From positions 1-64,000 of the forward strand of contig PYIU01000002.1 in assembly GCA_003415625.1 (NCBI GenBank): a DNA stretch of 64,000 nt, written 5' to 3'. Below, piece after piece: positions 1 through 11,046 of this stretch. A program made the translations under genes and the position numbers. Positions within the stretch are counted from its first letter, which is position 1. Each line of letters starts with the position of its first letter. The notes beneath the pieces were generated by a model, which was not told the origin of the DNA, did not search any database, and saw nothing but the letters and a program-made list of their open reading frames with translations. The stretch is from Aquanectria penicillioides (Eukaryota > Ascomycota > Sordariomycetes > Hypocreales > Nectriaceae).

Positions 1-64
1 AACCCTAACCCTAACCCTAACCCTAACCCTAACCCTAACCCTAACCCTAACCCTAACCCTAACC

Positions 65-105
<41 letters not shown>

Positions 106-134
106 CCCTAACCCTAACCCTAACCCTACCCCTA
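1..134. repeat. Telomere, CCCTAA repeats
   Basis: About 22 tandem CCCTAA units start at base 1, so the window begins at a true chromosome end; the complementary strand carries the TTAGGG repeat of filamentous fungi. One unit near 82-90 has an extra A, and the innermost units (about 124-134) are degenerate. The array passes without a spacer into AT-rich repeat sequence. Confidence 0.98.
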
Positions 135-136
135 AA

Positions 137-332
137 AAGTTATAAATAAAGTAATATTATAAGGGGCTGCACTAAAACTTTAATAGAGTCTAAATGCAAG
201 GAATTTAGAATTTTAAAAATAAAAATTAATTAAAGAAAACTGCCTATTTATTTTCTATATCTTTAAGGTCCCTTTTATCTTTTTAATTAATTTAATAATA
301 GATTGATCTATATTACCTTAAACCTTAACTTA
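137..332 (+). repeat. RIP-mutated, truncated LTR-like element (left copy)
   Basis: This stretch aligns almost base for base with 39521-39712, the second half of the 381-bp element inside the tannase-like gene. Nearly every difference is C to T or G to A in the telomeric copy; one A to G was noticed. That pattern is what RIP leaves. The first half of the element is missing because the telomere array begins there. Similarity stops at 331-332, which matches the right end of the intact copy as defined by its target-site duplication. Confidence 0.9.
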
Positions 333-1423
333 ATAATAATAAAAGAGAAAGTTTTAAATAAGCCTTAAACTACTAAAGTTAAAGTATTAAAGCAATTTGC
401 CTTTATAATCTATACTTTAAGTTTAAGACTTTTGCCTTTAAACTTATTATTAAGCCTAAATTAATAATTAAACCTATTTAGCCTTTATATAAGTTATCTA
501 TTAGCTTATTAATTTATATAAGTATTACTTAATTAAATGCATTTAAAAAAGAAATTTAAATTAACTAAAATATACTTACTTATTTTAATATATTTAATTG
601 AATATTTATTAACTCCTTAAGTAAAGAGCAAGTAATTAAGTTAATTTAATTAATTTAATAAATACCTTTATTTAAGTTAGCTATTTTATAGCAATTTAAT
701 TAAATAAACTTAAATTTGCCTACTACTAAAAATAATTAATAGAGTTTTTATAAGCGCTTTATATTGCCTTTATTAATTCCTTAACTAGCTAAATATATAG
801 TAAAAAAAGGGAATTATACTATAATTGCTAATACTATAGTTAGAAATATTATTAATACTATTATTTAAATTTAATAAAGTAATTATAACTTAAACTATAT
901 TGCCCTTATTAAAAGAAAGATAACTATTAGAACTAAATAAATAAATTTACTTTAAATTAATTAATAGGCTATTCTTAAACTCTTTTAAATAAAGAGCTAA
1001 ATCTTTTATATATTAAAAGGGTTAATTTTAGTAAATTAATAAAATAAAATTATAACTATTGCTTATAAGCTATTTAAACCTTTAATTTCTATTTATTAGT
1101 TTTATATTAATTAATACTGCAATTAAAATTGCATTATAGAGAAAGGTAATAATAAAGTTAAAATAAAAAGATTAAGTATTAAAAGTAAAATAAATTATAA
1201 AAAAGATAATAATAAAGTTAAAATAAAAAGATTAAATATTAAAAGTAAAATAAATTATAAAGAAAATAATAATAAATTAAATAATAAATTATAGATATAA
1301 AGCATTTAATTAAATGCTTTCTTTAAGATTTTCTTTATATTTAAATAAATTAAGCTTAAAGTTTTTCTTTTATATTATACCTTTAATTTACTTAAAAATA
1401 AGCATTAAAGCATTAAAGAGAAA
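333..1423. other. AT-rich interior between inverted LTR-like copies, with 60-bp tandem duplication
   Basis: Very AT-rich sequence with no plausible gene. Its composition matches the RIP-mutated copies on both sides, so it is probably a heavily mutated repeat. A tandem duplication with an exact 60-bp period lies at 1141-1200 and 1201-1260 and differs at only a few positions, all G/A. A third, partial unit begins at 1261. Confidence 0.7.
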
Positions 1424-1806
1424 TAAATTAAAGTTTAAAGTAATATAAATTAATTTATTATTAGGTTAATTAAAAAGATAAAAAGAACCTTAAAGATATA
1501 AAAAATAAATAGGCAGTTTTTTTTAATTAATTTTTATTTTTAAAATTTTAAATTCTTTATATTTAGACTCTATTAAAGTTTTAATATAGCCCTTTATAAT
1601 ATTACTTTATTTATAACTTTCTGCTCTATTTTCTTTCTTTCTTTTCTTTAAGGGATACTTTAAAGTATTTAATTAAATGCTTTAATACTCTTTTAAGTTA
1701 TTTGCAGCTGCTTAGGAAGGCTATTTAATCTTTAATTAAACCTGCTTACTTTATACTCTTTTAGGTAGAGTGTATATTTTGGCTAGTGTTTCTATCCACT
1801 AATATA
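1424..1806 (-). repeat. RIP-mutated LTR-like element, full length (right copy)
   Basis: The reverse complement aligns over its whole length with 39332-39712. The element start TGTGTTGGTGGACGGG appears here as TATATTAGTGGATAGA, so changes are transitions towards A/T. It lies inverted relative to the copy at 137-332, with the two 3' ends facing each other. The pair could be an unusual element with long terminal inverted repeats, or two separate solo-LTR insertions. Confidence 0.88.
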
Positions 1807-2709
1807 ATATTTTTATAAGGGAATCCCTACACTATAAATAGATGATTGCATTTTGCAATTATAATTTAGCTATTCCTTATAAATCTTAATTGATTTAGAC
1901 TGATCTATTATATATATTGCTTGCTATAACTGTTTTTATATATGCCTGTATTATTAGATAGCTTGTATAACCACTTAATGACCTTAACCATCTATCTGTC
2001 TATTGTGTGTTCTATCTAGCTCCCCCTTTTAGGTTAGGGGGGTCTATCTTTTCTTTTATTCCTAATACAGGCTAGCCAACCGGAGGCTCGGCGAGCCTTC
2101 TTCGAGTCGGTCCTAACAACCCCTGTTTCTTATGTAACTCCCTGAAGCATAGGTGTTCTAACATGCCTCCAATTTAACATGTATATTGTTTATAATGGAT
2201 TGTTAGCTTTTAATACAACTTAATTACCTTACTAGTATTAGAATGCCTATACTAGTAATACATTACTAGATATAATAGAGGACTTATCCTTTAAGGTAAG
2301 CCTGATTGCTTAAAAGACTAATGCTATTAGGTTATTGCCAATATAAACGACCTACCCTAGACCACTCTTACCAACGTAATGTGTAAGTAAGTGCCCTAGA
2401 CGTCACAGGGCGGCGGGAGGGCTATTTTGCAACTTAAATTAGCAAAACGAACTGCGAAACAGCAAAACGAAGTGCGTACTGATGTTTCCCCGTGTGCACG
2501 ATACCTTGGGTTTAACACCTTAAGACCTAGGCCCATAAGGCCCCTAAGGTCGGCTTATGGCCGGCCGCTATATCTATAGCGGCGACCACCTTCGCCCGGC
2601 CACTATATCTGTCAACAAGCTTAAACAAGATTTGCCTCTTTTAATTTAATAATTTAACACATTTAACTGAGAGGAGATATCTATATATACAAGCCCCGTT
2701 TTCTATACA
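1807..2709. other. Subtelomeric transition, no gene seen
   Basis: Composition changes from very AT-rich to mixed across this stretch. A GC-richer patch at about 2035-2120 and another at 2395-2620 may be relics of repeats, but no terminal repeats or protein similarity could be recognised. Confidence 0.6.
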
Positions 2710-4086
2710 CTAGACCCTTCGATTAGGAAAAGGTACCCATGCTTCATTAAATCCGCAATTTCTAATCCAATCCTCAACACCTTCATCCTCTTCAATAGAG
2801 TCCATTGCCATATTAGCTAGTCGCAGCCAATCTGCAGCTTTAATCACAAATGCTGAATCGCCATCGTACGGCCGGCAAACATCTTCCGCATGCGCCATGG
2901 CTCTGATTAGCTTGCTTGCATGCGAGTCTACGTAAACCATAGCCCTGTCGAAAATTCGGCTCCAACCATCCTCTTTCCATGTTGCGGATCTTGGGACATA
3001 GGTTGTCAGTTCCTCCTTCAGGACTTTGGGGCAACCTCGACTCGCGTAAATAGCAAGGTCAATCCTGCCCTTCCACTCCAGTAATCTAATCTTGTTGGCA
3101 GTGGAAAGCCAGTCCTGCTTGAGGAAGGAAGAAAAGAATATGCCGGAATTTGTGCAATGAATGTAGTAGAAGTCAAGCTTCACACGCTTCGGTGGACGCT
3201 GAGCGCCAAAGGTGAAAACGAATCCAGCATTAATCATTTCCGCAGTCTTGCGTTGAAGGTCGGACTCTGAAACCTTCCACTCAGATCCATATTTGATCAA
3301 CTGTGTCTCGGCCCGGGCTAGGACACCATCGACAAGCTTTTCGGGGTCTGCCCACCTAGCTGCACTCCGCAACGTTTTATCCACGTGAACATCGTTGATA
3401 AGACTAATAAGACTTTTGGAGGGTAATGCTGAAGCTTGAGCAGCCGCCTCGGATGATAATAGGTAGTTTTTGAGCGGGTTTGTGTGAACAGCGGCTTGAG
3501 CAAGGGCCTCTGCTATGACTGCAGGTTGGGCGAACTCGACACCGAAGCCCAGATGAATGATGGGATGCAAATACCCTTCAAACATTCGCACGAGTAAATC
3601 GTCCGCCTCTTCTCCGGAATTAAAAAGGTACTCATTCAAAACGAATTCCCAGCCCTTGTTGTGGATCTCTTTCTCGAAGAAGGCAAGGAACTCGGCATAA
3701 TTTTCCGCATCGGCAACATACTTTTTAAGTCCCTTTGGATCTTGCATTTCCTCTATGACTTTACCGTCCGGTGGTCCCATCAATCGTTGATACGCCGTGT
3801 TCTGGTCGAACAGTCTTTGGAGCACTTCAGGGGACGCACCACAGGCAACCAGCGTCAGCATGTGATGTGCCAAGTGATTCTGTGGAATCCAAATGTTAGT
3901 GGCGGCTGGTAAATCGCACAATATTGCACCCACATGTAAGCCAATCTTATTGAAGTAAATATGATATTGGTCATGGTTCAGCTGCAGCAGCTCCGAGGCT
4001 TTTGCGGCCGATTCTGGTGTGATACCACCCACGTGGAAGATTCCAATATCGGACAGCACGAGATGAATTCTCTTTGCAGTTGCCAT
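2710..4086 (-). CDS. Questin-oxidase-like protein (DUF4243 family)
   Basis: An uninterrupted 458-residue frame starting at ATG 4086, the telomere-proximal gene. Near residues 65-105 it has the family block QNHLAHHMLTL followed by GASPEVLQRLFD and NTAYQR, which matches the questin oxidase / AflY-type family (PF14027). Known members open aromatic rings of anthraquinone intermediates or take part in aflatoxin-type biosynthesis, but many fungal members have no assigned substrate. No signal peptide or membrane span is visible and no intron is needed. It lies beside a SnoaL-like gene and an NmrA-like reductase, both common in polyketide or aromatic metabolism, but no polyketide synthase is present in the window. 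The exact reaction is not known. Confidence 0.8.
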   Translation of the reverse strand: MATAKRIHLVLSDIGIFHVGGITPESAAKASELLQLNHDQYHIYFNKIGLHVGAILCDLPAATNIWIPQNHLAHHMLTLVACGASPEVLQRLFDQNTAYQRLMGPPDGKVIEEMQDPKGLKKYVADAENYAEFLAFFEKEIHNKGWEFVLNEYLFNSGEEADDLLVRMFEGYLHPIIHLGFGVEFAQPAVIAEALAQAAVHTNPLKNYLLSSEAAAQASALPSKSLISLINDVHVDKTLRSAARWADPEKLVDGVLARAETQLIKYGSEWKVSESDLQRKTAEMINAGFVFTFGAQRPPKRVKLDFYYIHCTNSGIFFSSFLKQDWLSTANKIRLLEWKGRIDLAIYASRGCPKVLKEELTTYVPRSATWKEDGWSRIFDRAMVYVDSHASKLIRAMAHAEDVCRPYDGDSAFVIKAADWLRLANMAMDSIEEDEGVEDWIRNCGFNEAWVPFPNRRV

Positions 4087-5199
4087 TGTGTTGGAGCTGC
4101 AGTCAGTGCTGGAAACGGTGCCTGGGAGTTTTCTATGATGCAGCGAGGCGGATAGTCTGAGGGAGGAGAATGCAACTTACCACACTGCAGTTTTATACGT
4201 CCCAGTAGCCTCACAATTCAGCATTGTAGACTATGGGCAGCGTATTGATGCCAAATGCGGCCTTCGGTGATGGTTCAAGTCCGATAGTGGTTTGAGAACC
4301 ATTACTTAAACTTTACACTAATGCATTGACTGCGCGAGTCGCATCGGACGTGTCCAGGTACCACATACTATAACGACAGCTCTGCATCATGGAGTGGTCC
4401 ACTTTTGCTAGCGAGCTTGGCCGTATGTGTCGCATTAGTGCGGCCCAACGCCGGCAATCTCATGGCTTGTAGCCTCGACGTACATGAGTTGAGCATGGGT
4501 GACAAACGCGGTCTTCGGCATTGGTTATAAGTCCGAGGAGCTTGAGGCCTGTCCTACGCTCCCGTGCGCCTTAGCGTACACCCACATCACGGAGGCGCGC
4601 GGTAGAGTTACTAAGCATACATAAATGTCGGAGTACTCACAATCATTGGCTAAGTTACCTCTTGATGTTAGTTGAAAATTACGTGCTTGGGCTTTGCTAT
4701 TGATTGTACAGCTTGTCTCTCCCTCCTCTGTTGGATGGAAAAATCCTAGTGTCGCTCCAAATCTCTCCGTGAGTGGAGAAATTGTGGCTACACTTGATGT
4801 GCAACGTGTCAGAATGCCGCGGATTGTCATGAAACCGTGGGCGATCTCACATTTCTCACGCCAACTTATTTTTTATATTTGGCGAGCTTGAATCGCAGGA
4901 GGGGGATATCCTTTAAAAAAAAAAAGAGCTCTGTTGTTTATTTGTCATGTTACATTGACTGTATGCAAACTATCACAAAGGATAGAACGTCTTGGTGCCT
5001 AGCTATGTGTTCAATACGGGGGAATTTATATGTACAAGAAGTAAAAATGTGGCAGAAATTGAAAATAAGGATTGTTATAGGTCCGAACCCAGGGTACACA
5101 TAGTCTTTCCTGGCCCAGCTCCATGCTCATCAACGAGTGTGGTACTTGACGGGAAAGGGATGATACACTCTCTGGTCCTGTCAGCGCCATTGTGACACA
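4087..5199. other. Intergenic, no gene seen
   Basis: Only short frames without recognisable similarity or coding character. Holds the presumed promoter of the questin-oxidase-like gene (upstream of 4086 on the minus strand) and the 3' flank of the SnoaL-like gene. Confidence 0.5.
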
Positions 5200-6210
5200 T
5201 TATTTGACCTGAGCTAAAATAGTTAGAGGATCGGCTAGAACCTTCATGTGTGTGATAATTCCATCCTGCCAGCGTGCGATAGTGAATTGCCTAACTGATA
5301 TTTTCTTTCCGTTGGCTTGAATAGGGGCTGGTGAGAGGTAGTCAGGTACCTCGTATGTGCCAGTCAAAGTCCCAGTCAAGGTTGACACTGCCGCCGTCCA
5401 GTCACCAGATCCTAAGGTCTGAATGCTGCTTATGCTCAAATCTGAAAAGGATTTTCTGCTCTGCTTCAGGACGTCGAGATACTGGTCAAGACCGAGGACT
5501 TCGCCATCAAGGTCGACACCATACACCTTAATATTTCGAGACAGTTTCAGGCTCTTAGCGTTAATACGGCCTTCACTGAAGGCTGCCTCAAATCCACTGT
5601 AAGAATTTTTGTTCTGTGCAGAATGGTCATCCCCATTTGTCGATAGTGGGACTGAGTAATTGCCTAAATATAGTCCCGCGGCTGGCTCGTTTGGAAGGGG
5701 GAGGGAAGGAAGCCCAGTTGACGGGTCTGCTTGAGGCCGTCCGCCCAGATGTATTCTTTCAAAATTTTGCCCTCCTCCCAGTAGCCAAGGGTAGCCATCT
5801 CTATGTTGAAACCACGACCAGTCGGCCCAATCCAGCCATCTGGACCTTGAATAGGCCCGGTGTTTGTTCCAGTTACATCAGTGAGGGCAAAGGTCCAATT
5901 TCCATCCCCAAACTGAATCTTGTACGGGTGGTTGTGAGGTCTGACATCAGGGAACGAGGCAAAAGTCGTCATCATGTCTTGCACATGCTGTGCCATGTCA
6001 TACTCACGGCCTCCAGGCATGTAGACGATGGTATCATCTCGGTGGTTGAATTTGGCAAGGTCGCGGGAGACGTAGGCATCATCCGACACTTGCATCTGTC
6101 GAAGATTCTGTTCAGGAGTCCAGGGACCCGACGCTGCGTCAGATCTACTATCATAGGGGCAAGTCCCGAGTGCTTTGCAGGTTAGGGGCGCTATATTATC
6201 TTTAGCATCT
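5200..6210 (-). pseudogene. Double SnoaL-like (NTF2-fold) protein, frameshifted
   Basis: Two SnoaL-like alpha/beta-barrel domains lie in tandem on the minus strand. The first is coded from about 6205 to 5664 (conserved stretches GPWTPEQNLRQM, VSRDLAKFNHRDD, YMPGGREYDM). The second runs from about 5640 to 5200 (SRNIKVYGVDLDGEVLG ... VRQFTIARWQDG). They belong to one protein: the first frame stops after QPRDYI at 5664, but the next frame resumes at once with GNYSVPLSTNG and stays open to the end. That is a one-base frameshift. The 5' end is also doubtful. The conserved N-terminal stretch APLTCKALGTCPYD can be read, but no in-frame ATG precedes it before a TGA; the first in-frame ATG is internal at 6095. 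SnoaL-fold proteins act as polyketide cyclases, hydrolases or unknown small-molecule enzymes. Probably a decayed gene. Confidence 0.72.
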
Positions 6211-7887
6211 CGTCTCCTTAGATGTCCTCAGTGTTAGTTTTTGGTGGCCTACTTTGTATAGCGCAGCCGGTGTAGCCAGAATCAGCTCGAGGCTGGCTAC
6301 CACGCTTCCCGATATGAATACTTCTGGGAACAGGCGGAAGATAAAAGCCTCCTATACATGCAAGGGCATTCTGGGAGAACAAGAGCCATAAGGCAGTCGC
6401 ATGGCAGTTGATGTAGTAACGCATATTGGTCCAATTGAGTGAGTATATTGCCTTAGTCCGCGCTGGAAGTTTTAGGAAAATTCTTTATGAATATATCAAG
6501 AGACGTTGATGATAGGATTGCTGTTCTTAAGTATTCGTTGGAATCAGTTCGGTTCTATACTACCATACTGCCCAATTCTATGTGGGTCGTTTGGAACGAG
6601 ATTTAGTGTGTAAATCCTTCACTCGTGCCAATTTGTTTCACGCTCACAACGTTTGTCAGCTACTCATGCTAGCCGGACGGACTATTATAATTAATCTCCA
6701 CTGATCAGCAACTTGAGTAGCTTCGTGTTTCAAATGCGCATTCTCATCTTGGCGTGTGGAATTTTCAGTCTAGATGGGTCAGTTCATTAAAATATGTTGT
6801 AGCGCGCGCGATTTACTAATGTGTAGGATAAATCGGGTAAAAAAAGAAATCATAGTCAAATACGTAGTTATGTATAACGACTGCAGTGTCAATCACCATT
6901 ACTGTATGGCCCATATCTACAGCAAGGCACTGATAACTCAACGTCGTGTCGGCGTGGCATTGTGTGTGTATTCTTTAATGAGATATTTTATAAAATATCC
7001 ATTATAAACTATGGTGTCTGATTCATTTACAATATCATGTTTATGGAGATGCACCAATAAGTTCATGACGATGAAAATGAGCTTGGGTCTCTTCTTTATT
7101 TATTCCTCCCAGGTCTCTAACGATGATCATAATCAACGAGAAACAGTGCTTCTGTACACAAAATAATAACGAAACTACGCCTAGACCTTAGGTAGAAACA
7201 AAGAATACACTATCTTTAATTGTAAATTAAGCTTAATAATACTTGAAGTATGTGCAGCAGTAAGCAATATGTAACAACGAATGATGACTGATCTTATTCA
7301 TGGCACTTGGTAAACCGTGAAAATATATAATTGGTTACATTTCACATAGAATTGTAATTTCAATTCGTATTATGTCACGTTTTAACAAACTTCATAAAAG
7401 TTTAAACAAAATAACTACATTAAAATATTAAGATTCAGAAAAAAATGTCTTGATTGTTTGACTGTACGTAGTTGCTTTGAAGGAGCGTTGCAGCCTGCAC
7501 ATCGGCGCACTGCCGACGACCCTAGTCGACTAAAATCATGCCAGTTGGGGTTCGCGCGCGCGAACTTACTGGCAATGGGTTATTCGTGTTTAGTTCCTCC
7601 TTGCGGGTCTCCGCGCGAACGCTACCCCAAAACGTGCTCATTTCGGTCAAGTGGCCTGATTCAAGTGATTCAATAACCCCGCTAACGCTAGAATCCCTGC
7701 AGGTTAGAGTCCGGTCGGCAAGTCCTGAAGAATCCGAGCCCGAACTGCCCACCACCCAATCTGTACATGTATGGTTATACAAAAGTTATATTTATTACGG
7801 GACACCAACAACAATTAAGAATTCAGTCTTCAAGCGCCTCTCCGAACTCTACACTATATCCCAACAGCTCCCATTCCTATTTTAACC
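6211..7887. other. Intergenic, no gene seen
   Basis: About 1.7 kb with only short frames and AT-rich patches (about 7190-7460). No terminal repeats, RNA gene or conserved protein segment was recognised. The end of this interval is the promoter of the NmrA-like gene. Confidence 0.5.
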
Positions 7888-8917
7888 ATGGCAACTACCC
7901 TCAGGAACGTCCTATTGCTAGGGGTAAGTCGATTAATACATATATCAACCAAAATATTTTTTAGACTGACATGCGATATTAGGGAGCAGGTACTCTAGGG
8001 CCTTCAATCATCAAAGCTCTTCTTGCGGAGGGAACATTCCAGGTTTCTATCCTCAGTCGCCCAGAGTCCAAATCTACATTTCCTCTAGATATCAAGAGAC
8101 TTACAAGCGACTTCACAAAGTCCTCTCTGGCTAAGGCTTTCAAGGGTCAAGATGCAATTATTGATCTGCTTGCCCAAGGCTCTCTGGAGGATCGCAAGAA
8201 ATTCATTGATACAGCGGTTGAATCTGGTGCAAAGAGGTTTATTCTTAGTGAGTTCAGTGGAAATATGGAAAACAAAGCCAATGTATCTATTTTCCCCATG
8301 TTCGCAGAGCGTGTAGCGATACGCGAATATGCAAAAGAGAAGTCCAAGGCCAGCCGCAGCTTTTCCTTTACGACACTTTCAAATGGTCCATTTTATGACT
8401 GGGTATGTACTCACCTGAAGTCGTATTCCTAATGCCAATGCTCAGTACGCCGGTTCATTAGGCAATTAAAAACAGTTTTATTGGTTTCAACGTTGAAACT
8501 TCTACAGCAACAATTTACGGGGATGGTAATCAGCCGAGTAGCATGACTACCTTAAGCTCTGTTGGCCAAGCTGTAGCAGGTATTCTCTTAAAGCCTGCTG
8601 ATACAGCGAACAAGTGTTTGTTCGTCGCCTCTTTTACTCCCACTCAGAACGAGATCTTAGCTACCTTGGAGAACATAACAAGCAAAAAGTGGACTGTGAA
8701 CAAGATAAGTATCGCTGACGCCATTTCTGATGGTTTTCAAGCGTTGAGTCGAGGGGATATGTCCGGAATCGTGGGTGTATTGATGGGTAGTACCTATGGA
8801 CCGGGAAATGGTAATAACTTCCTTGAGAATGGTGGGGTGAGCAATGAGCTACTGGGACTTCCTAAAGAGGATCTCAAGGTGGTTACCAAAGCTATTGTGG
8901 AGGGAAAGGATGTTTGA
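7888..8917 (+). CDS. NmrA-like / isoflavone-reductase-type NAD(P)-binding protein
   Basis: Three exons give a 303-residue protein: 7888-7923, 7983-8402 and 8462-8917. Both introns have GTAAGT/GTATGT donors, TTAG acceptors, and preserve frame. The N-terminus carries the Rossmann dinucleotide-binding loop GGAGTLGPSI, and the middle has the family stretch SGAKRFILSEFSG. The C-terminal part (YGDGNQPSSM, GLPKEDLKV) fits the NmrA-like branch of atypical short-chain dehydrogenases, which includes isoflavone and phenylcoumaran benzylic ether reductases. Members either reduce phenylpropanoid-type substrates or sense redox state; which applies here is not visible. No frameshift is present. It is transcribed towards the dihydrodiol-dehydrogenase-like gene. 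Confidence 0.88.
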
Positions 8918-9749
8918 GGGGAAAGAAGCTAAGGCCGACAAACCTCTACTGAAGGGACAAGTAGATCGAAGAACCAAACGAAGTAAATAGCGAAATGAAG
9001 CTGTCAAAGCTTTTTCTTGCATGTTTATTCATTGAGTAAAACCACGGAGCTCGTTAGGTAGATTTTTGAGGATTAGACTAAGTGTAAAAGCAATCTCAAT
9101 TCGCTTTCTGTTGTTTTATGGCCGTTTGCAGTGTTTCTCTCTCCCATCAAAGTAGTTAAAAATGTGTAGTGAGAAAATGAGGAACTGTAACATGAAAACG
9201 CGAATTCGGTGGCCAGTTTACGCGAGGGGTCGGTCAGGGTGTGGGGTAAGGCAGTCAGAAACCAAACATGCTGATAAAATGTTACTGTGGGGGTATAACC
9301 AAATGGCTTCGGATCATCAAGCACCGAATCCACCATGCTGAGCTGTTGGAAATAGAGTCTAATTTACAGCTTTTTAGTTTCTTGGTTAGTCCATATAGTG
9401 GAAATTAAGTTCTTCGACCCCAACTTTGGGGGTCATTGCTATCTCAATCGTTGGAAATCCTCGCGTCTTTTCTTCGGATGAGATCATAACTGACATTCTC
9501 TTTTGTCCAGCAGTGCGGGGCCCTTTGGCGCTACTGTACACTAGAAAACTCGGGTGATGTGACCGGTTGAGTTGTCCAACACCATGATTTAACTCCGCCT
9601 AACTCTGGAGATAATGTTGCTGCATGACGCGATTTGAGATGTGCACTAGATCTATTCATACTTTTGCAAATAATGTATTTGACCTCTCTTTGACACTGCT
9701 TACTAATCGATGAATATGGAGAAAAAAATCTTGCTACAGATCTTTCATT
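8918..9749. other. Intergenic, no gene seen
   Basis: Spacer between two genes on the same strand. It holds the 3' flank of the NmrA-like gene and the promoter of the next gene. No repeats or additional coding segment recognised. Confidence 0.5.
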
Positions 9750-11046
9750 ATGTCTTCCAAACCTTTTGTATTGAGATGGGGTATTATGGCTACTGGGTCC
9801 ATGGCGGAGTGTGTGTTATCACAAGCAAGACACCTGATACTTCCTCATGCTGACAGGGTATAGACTTTTGCAAGGACTTATGGACAGATCCACAGACTCG
9901 CAATGTCAGTGACGTCCAACATGAGATTATAGCGGTAGCTGCAGCGACTTCCAAAGAGAAGGCCGCTAACTTCGTTCGAATTATCAATGCTCCATATCCG
10001 ATATCTACTTATAGGTCTTACACAGAGATTGTAAGCAACCCCAAAATTAACATAATATATATGGCGACTCCACACAGTCACCATTTTCAGAACACCATGC
10101 TCGCTTTGCAGGCTGGTAAGAATGTTTTGTGCGAGAAGCCCTTCACCGTTACCGCTGCACAGGCAAGAGAATTAGCCGAGGTTGCTAGATTCAAGAAATT
10201 GTTCTTAATGGAGGGCGTGTGGACTCAGCTTTTCCCTTTATGCAAAGAGATCCAGAAACTCGTAGTATTTGATGCTATCGGTCCCATATATCGAGTTATA
10301 GGTACGACCCTTACCTTTAAACCTGATCCCATCTCAACGGTATTCTAACCATAATTGATAGCTGATTTATCAAGGAATAATGGCCTTCAAAATGGAAAAT
10401 TGAACTACGAAGAAGCCCACCGAATAGTTAACAAGAAATTGGCAGGAAAAGTCTTGCTTAGCTTGGGCATATACCCACTCACTTGGGTCTTCCAGATCCT
10501 TTACAACACTCAACCTGATGGAGACAAAGAGCAACCATCCGTGTTAGCAGCCATAAATCAGTACGACACAGGCGTGGATGAGATGACGAGCATTATTTGC
10601 AATTTTCCAAGACAAAAGTCAATGGGGATTGCCTTGAGCTCCCTCCGTGTTGATACCTGGGTAGACGGGCTAGGCCCCCAGTGTCCAGCGATTAGAATTC
10701 AAGGTTCTAAGGGCGAGATTCAGATCGCGGGACCTGCATATCGACCGCTACGGCATACCATAATAAAGAACAACCAGGACGGTCAAACCCAAGTGATTGA
10801 TCGTTCCATACCCAAGATAAGAAACGCGATTGGGGTAACAGGACCTTTTGGGAGGCGGATGAATGTGCTCGTTGTATCAGGGACGGCAAAGGAGAGAGTA
10901 AAACAATTCCTTGGGATGAAAGCATTGCTATCATGGATACAATAGAATCGGCACTTCTACAAGGAGGCGTAACGTATCCTGATACGATTACATCGGCCGT
11001 TTATGATGAAAAGAGTCCCTTGAATCAAGGACGAAGAGCTTTTTAA
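9750..11046 (+). CDS. Gfo/Idh/MocA oxidoreductase, dihydrodiol-dehydrogenase-like, one frameshift
   Basis: Exons 9750-9809, 9857-10301 and 10362-11046. The start reads RWGIMATGSMAE; the middle carries the substrate/cofactor segment MATPHSHHFQNTM and GKNVLCEKPFTV, whose EKP motif is diagnostic for Gfo/Idh/MocA NAD(P)-dependent oxidoreductases. Fungal relatives are annotated as trans-1,2-dihydrobenzene-1,2-diol dehydrogenases or D-xylose 1-dehydrogenases. The last exon is broken. At the TTTT run 10846-10849 the frame shifts: one frame leads to an early stop at 10945, while the other carries the conserved FWEADECARCIRDGK and DESIAIMD to a stop at 11046. Adding one base restores 396 residues, the usual family length. 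This is either a recent one-base deletion in a homopolymer or an assembly error. Confidence 0.82.

Noticed and set aside
1..1806. Telomere-linked helicase gene
   Set aside because: No coding segment or helicase motif can be read in the AT-rich subtelomere.
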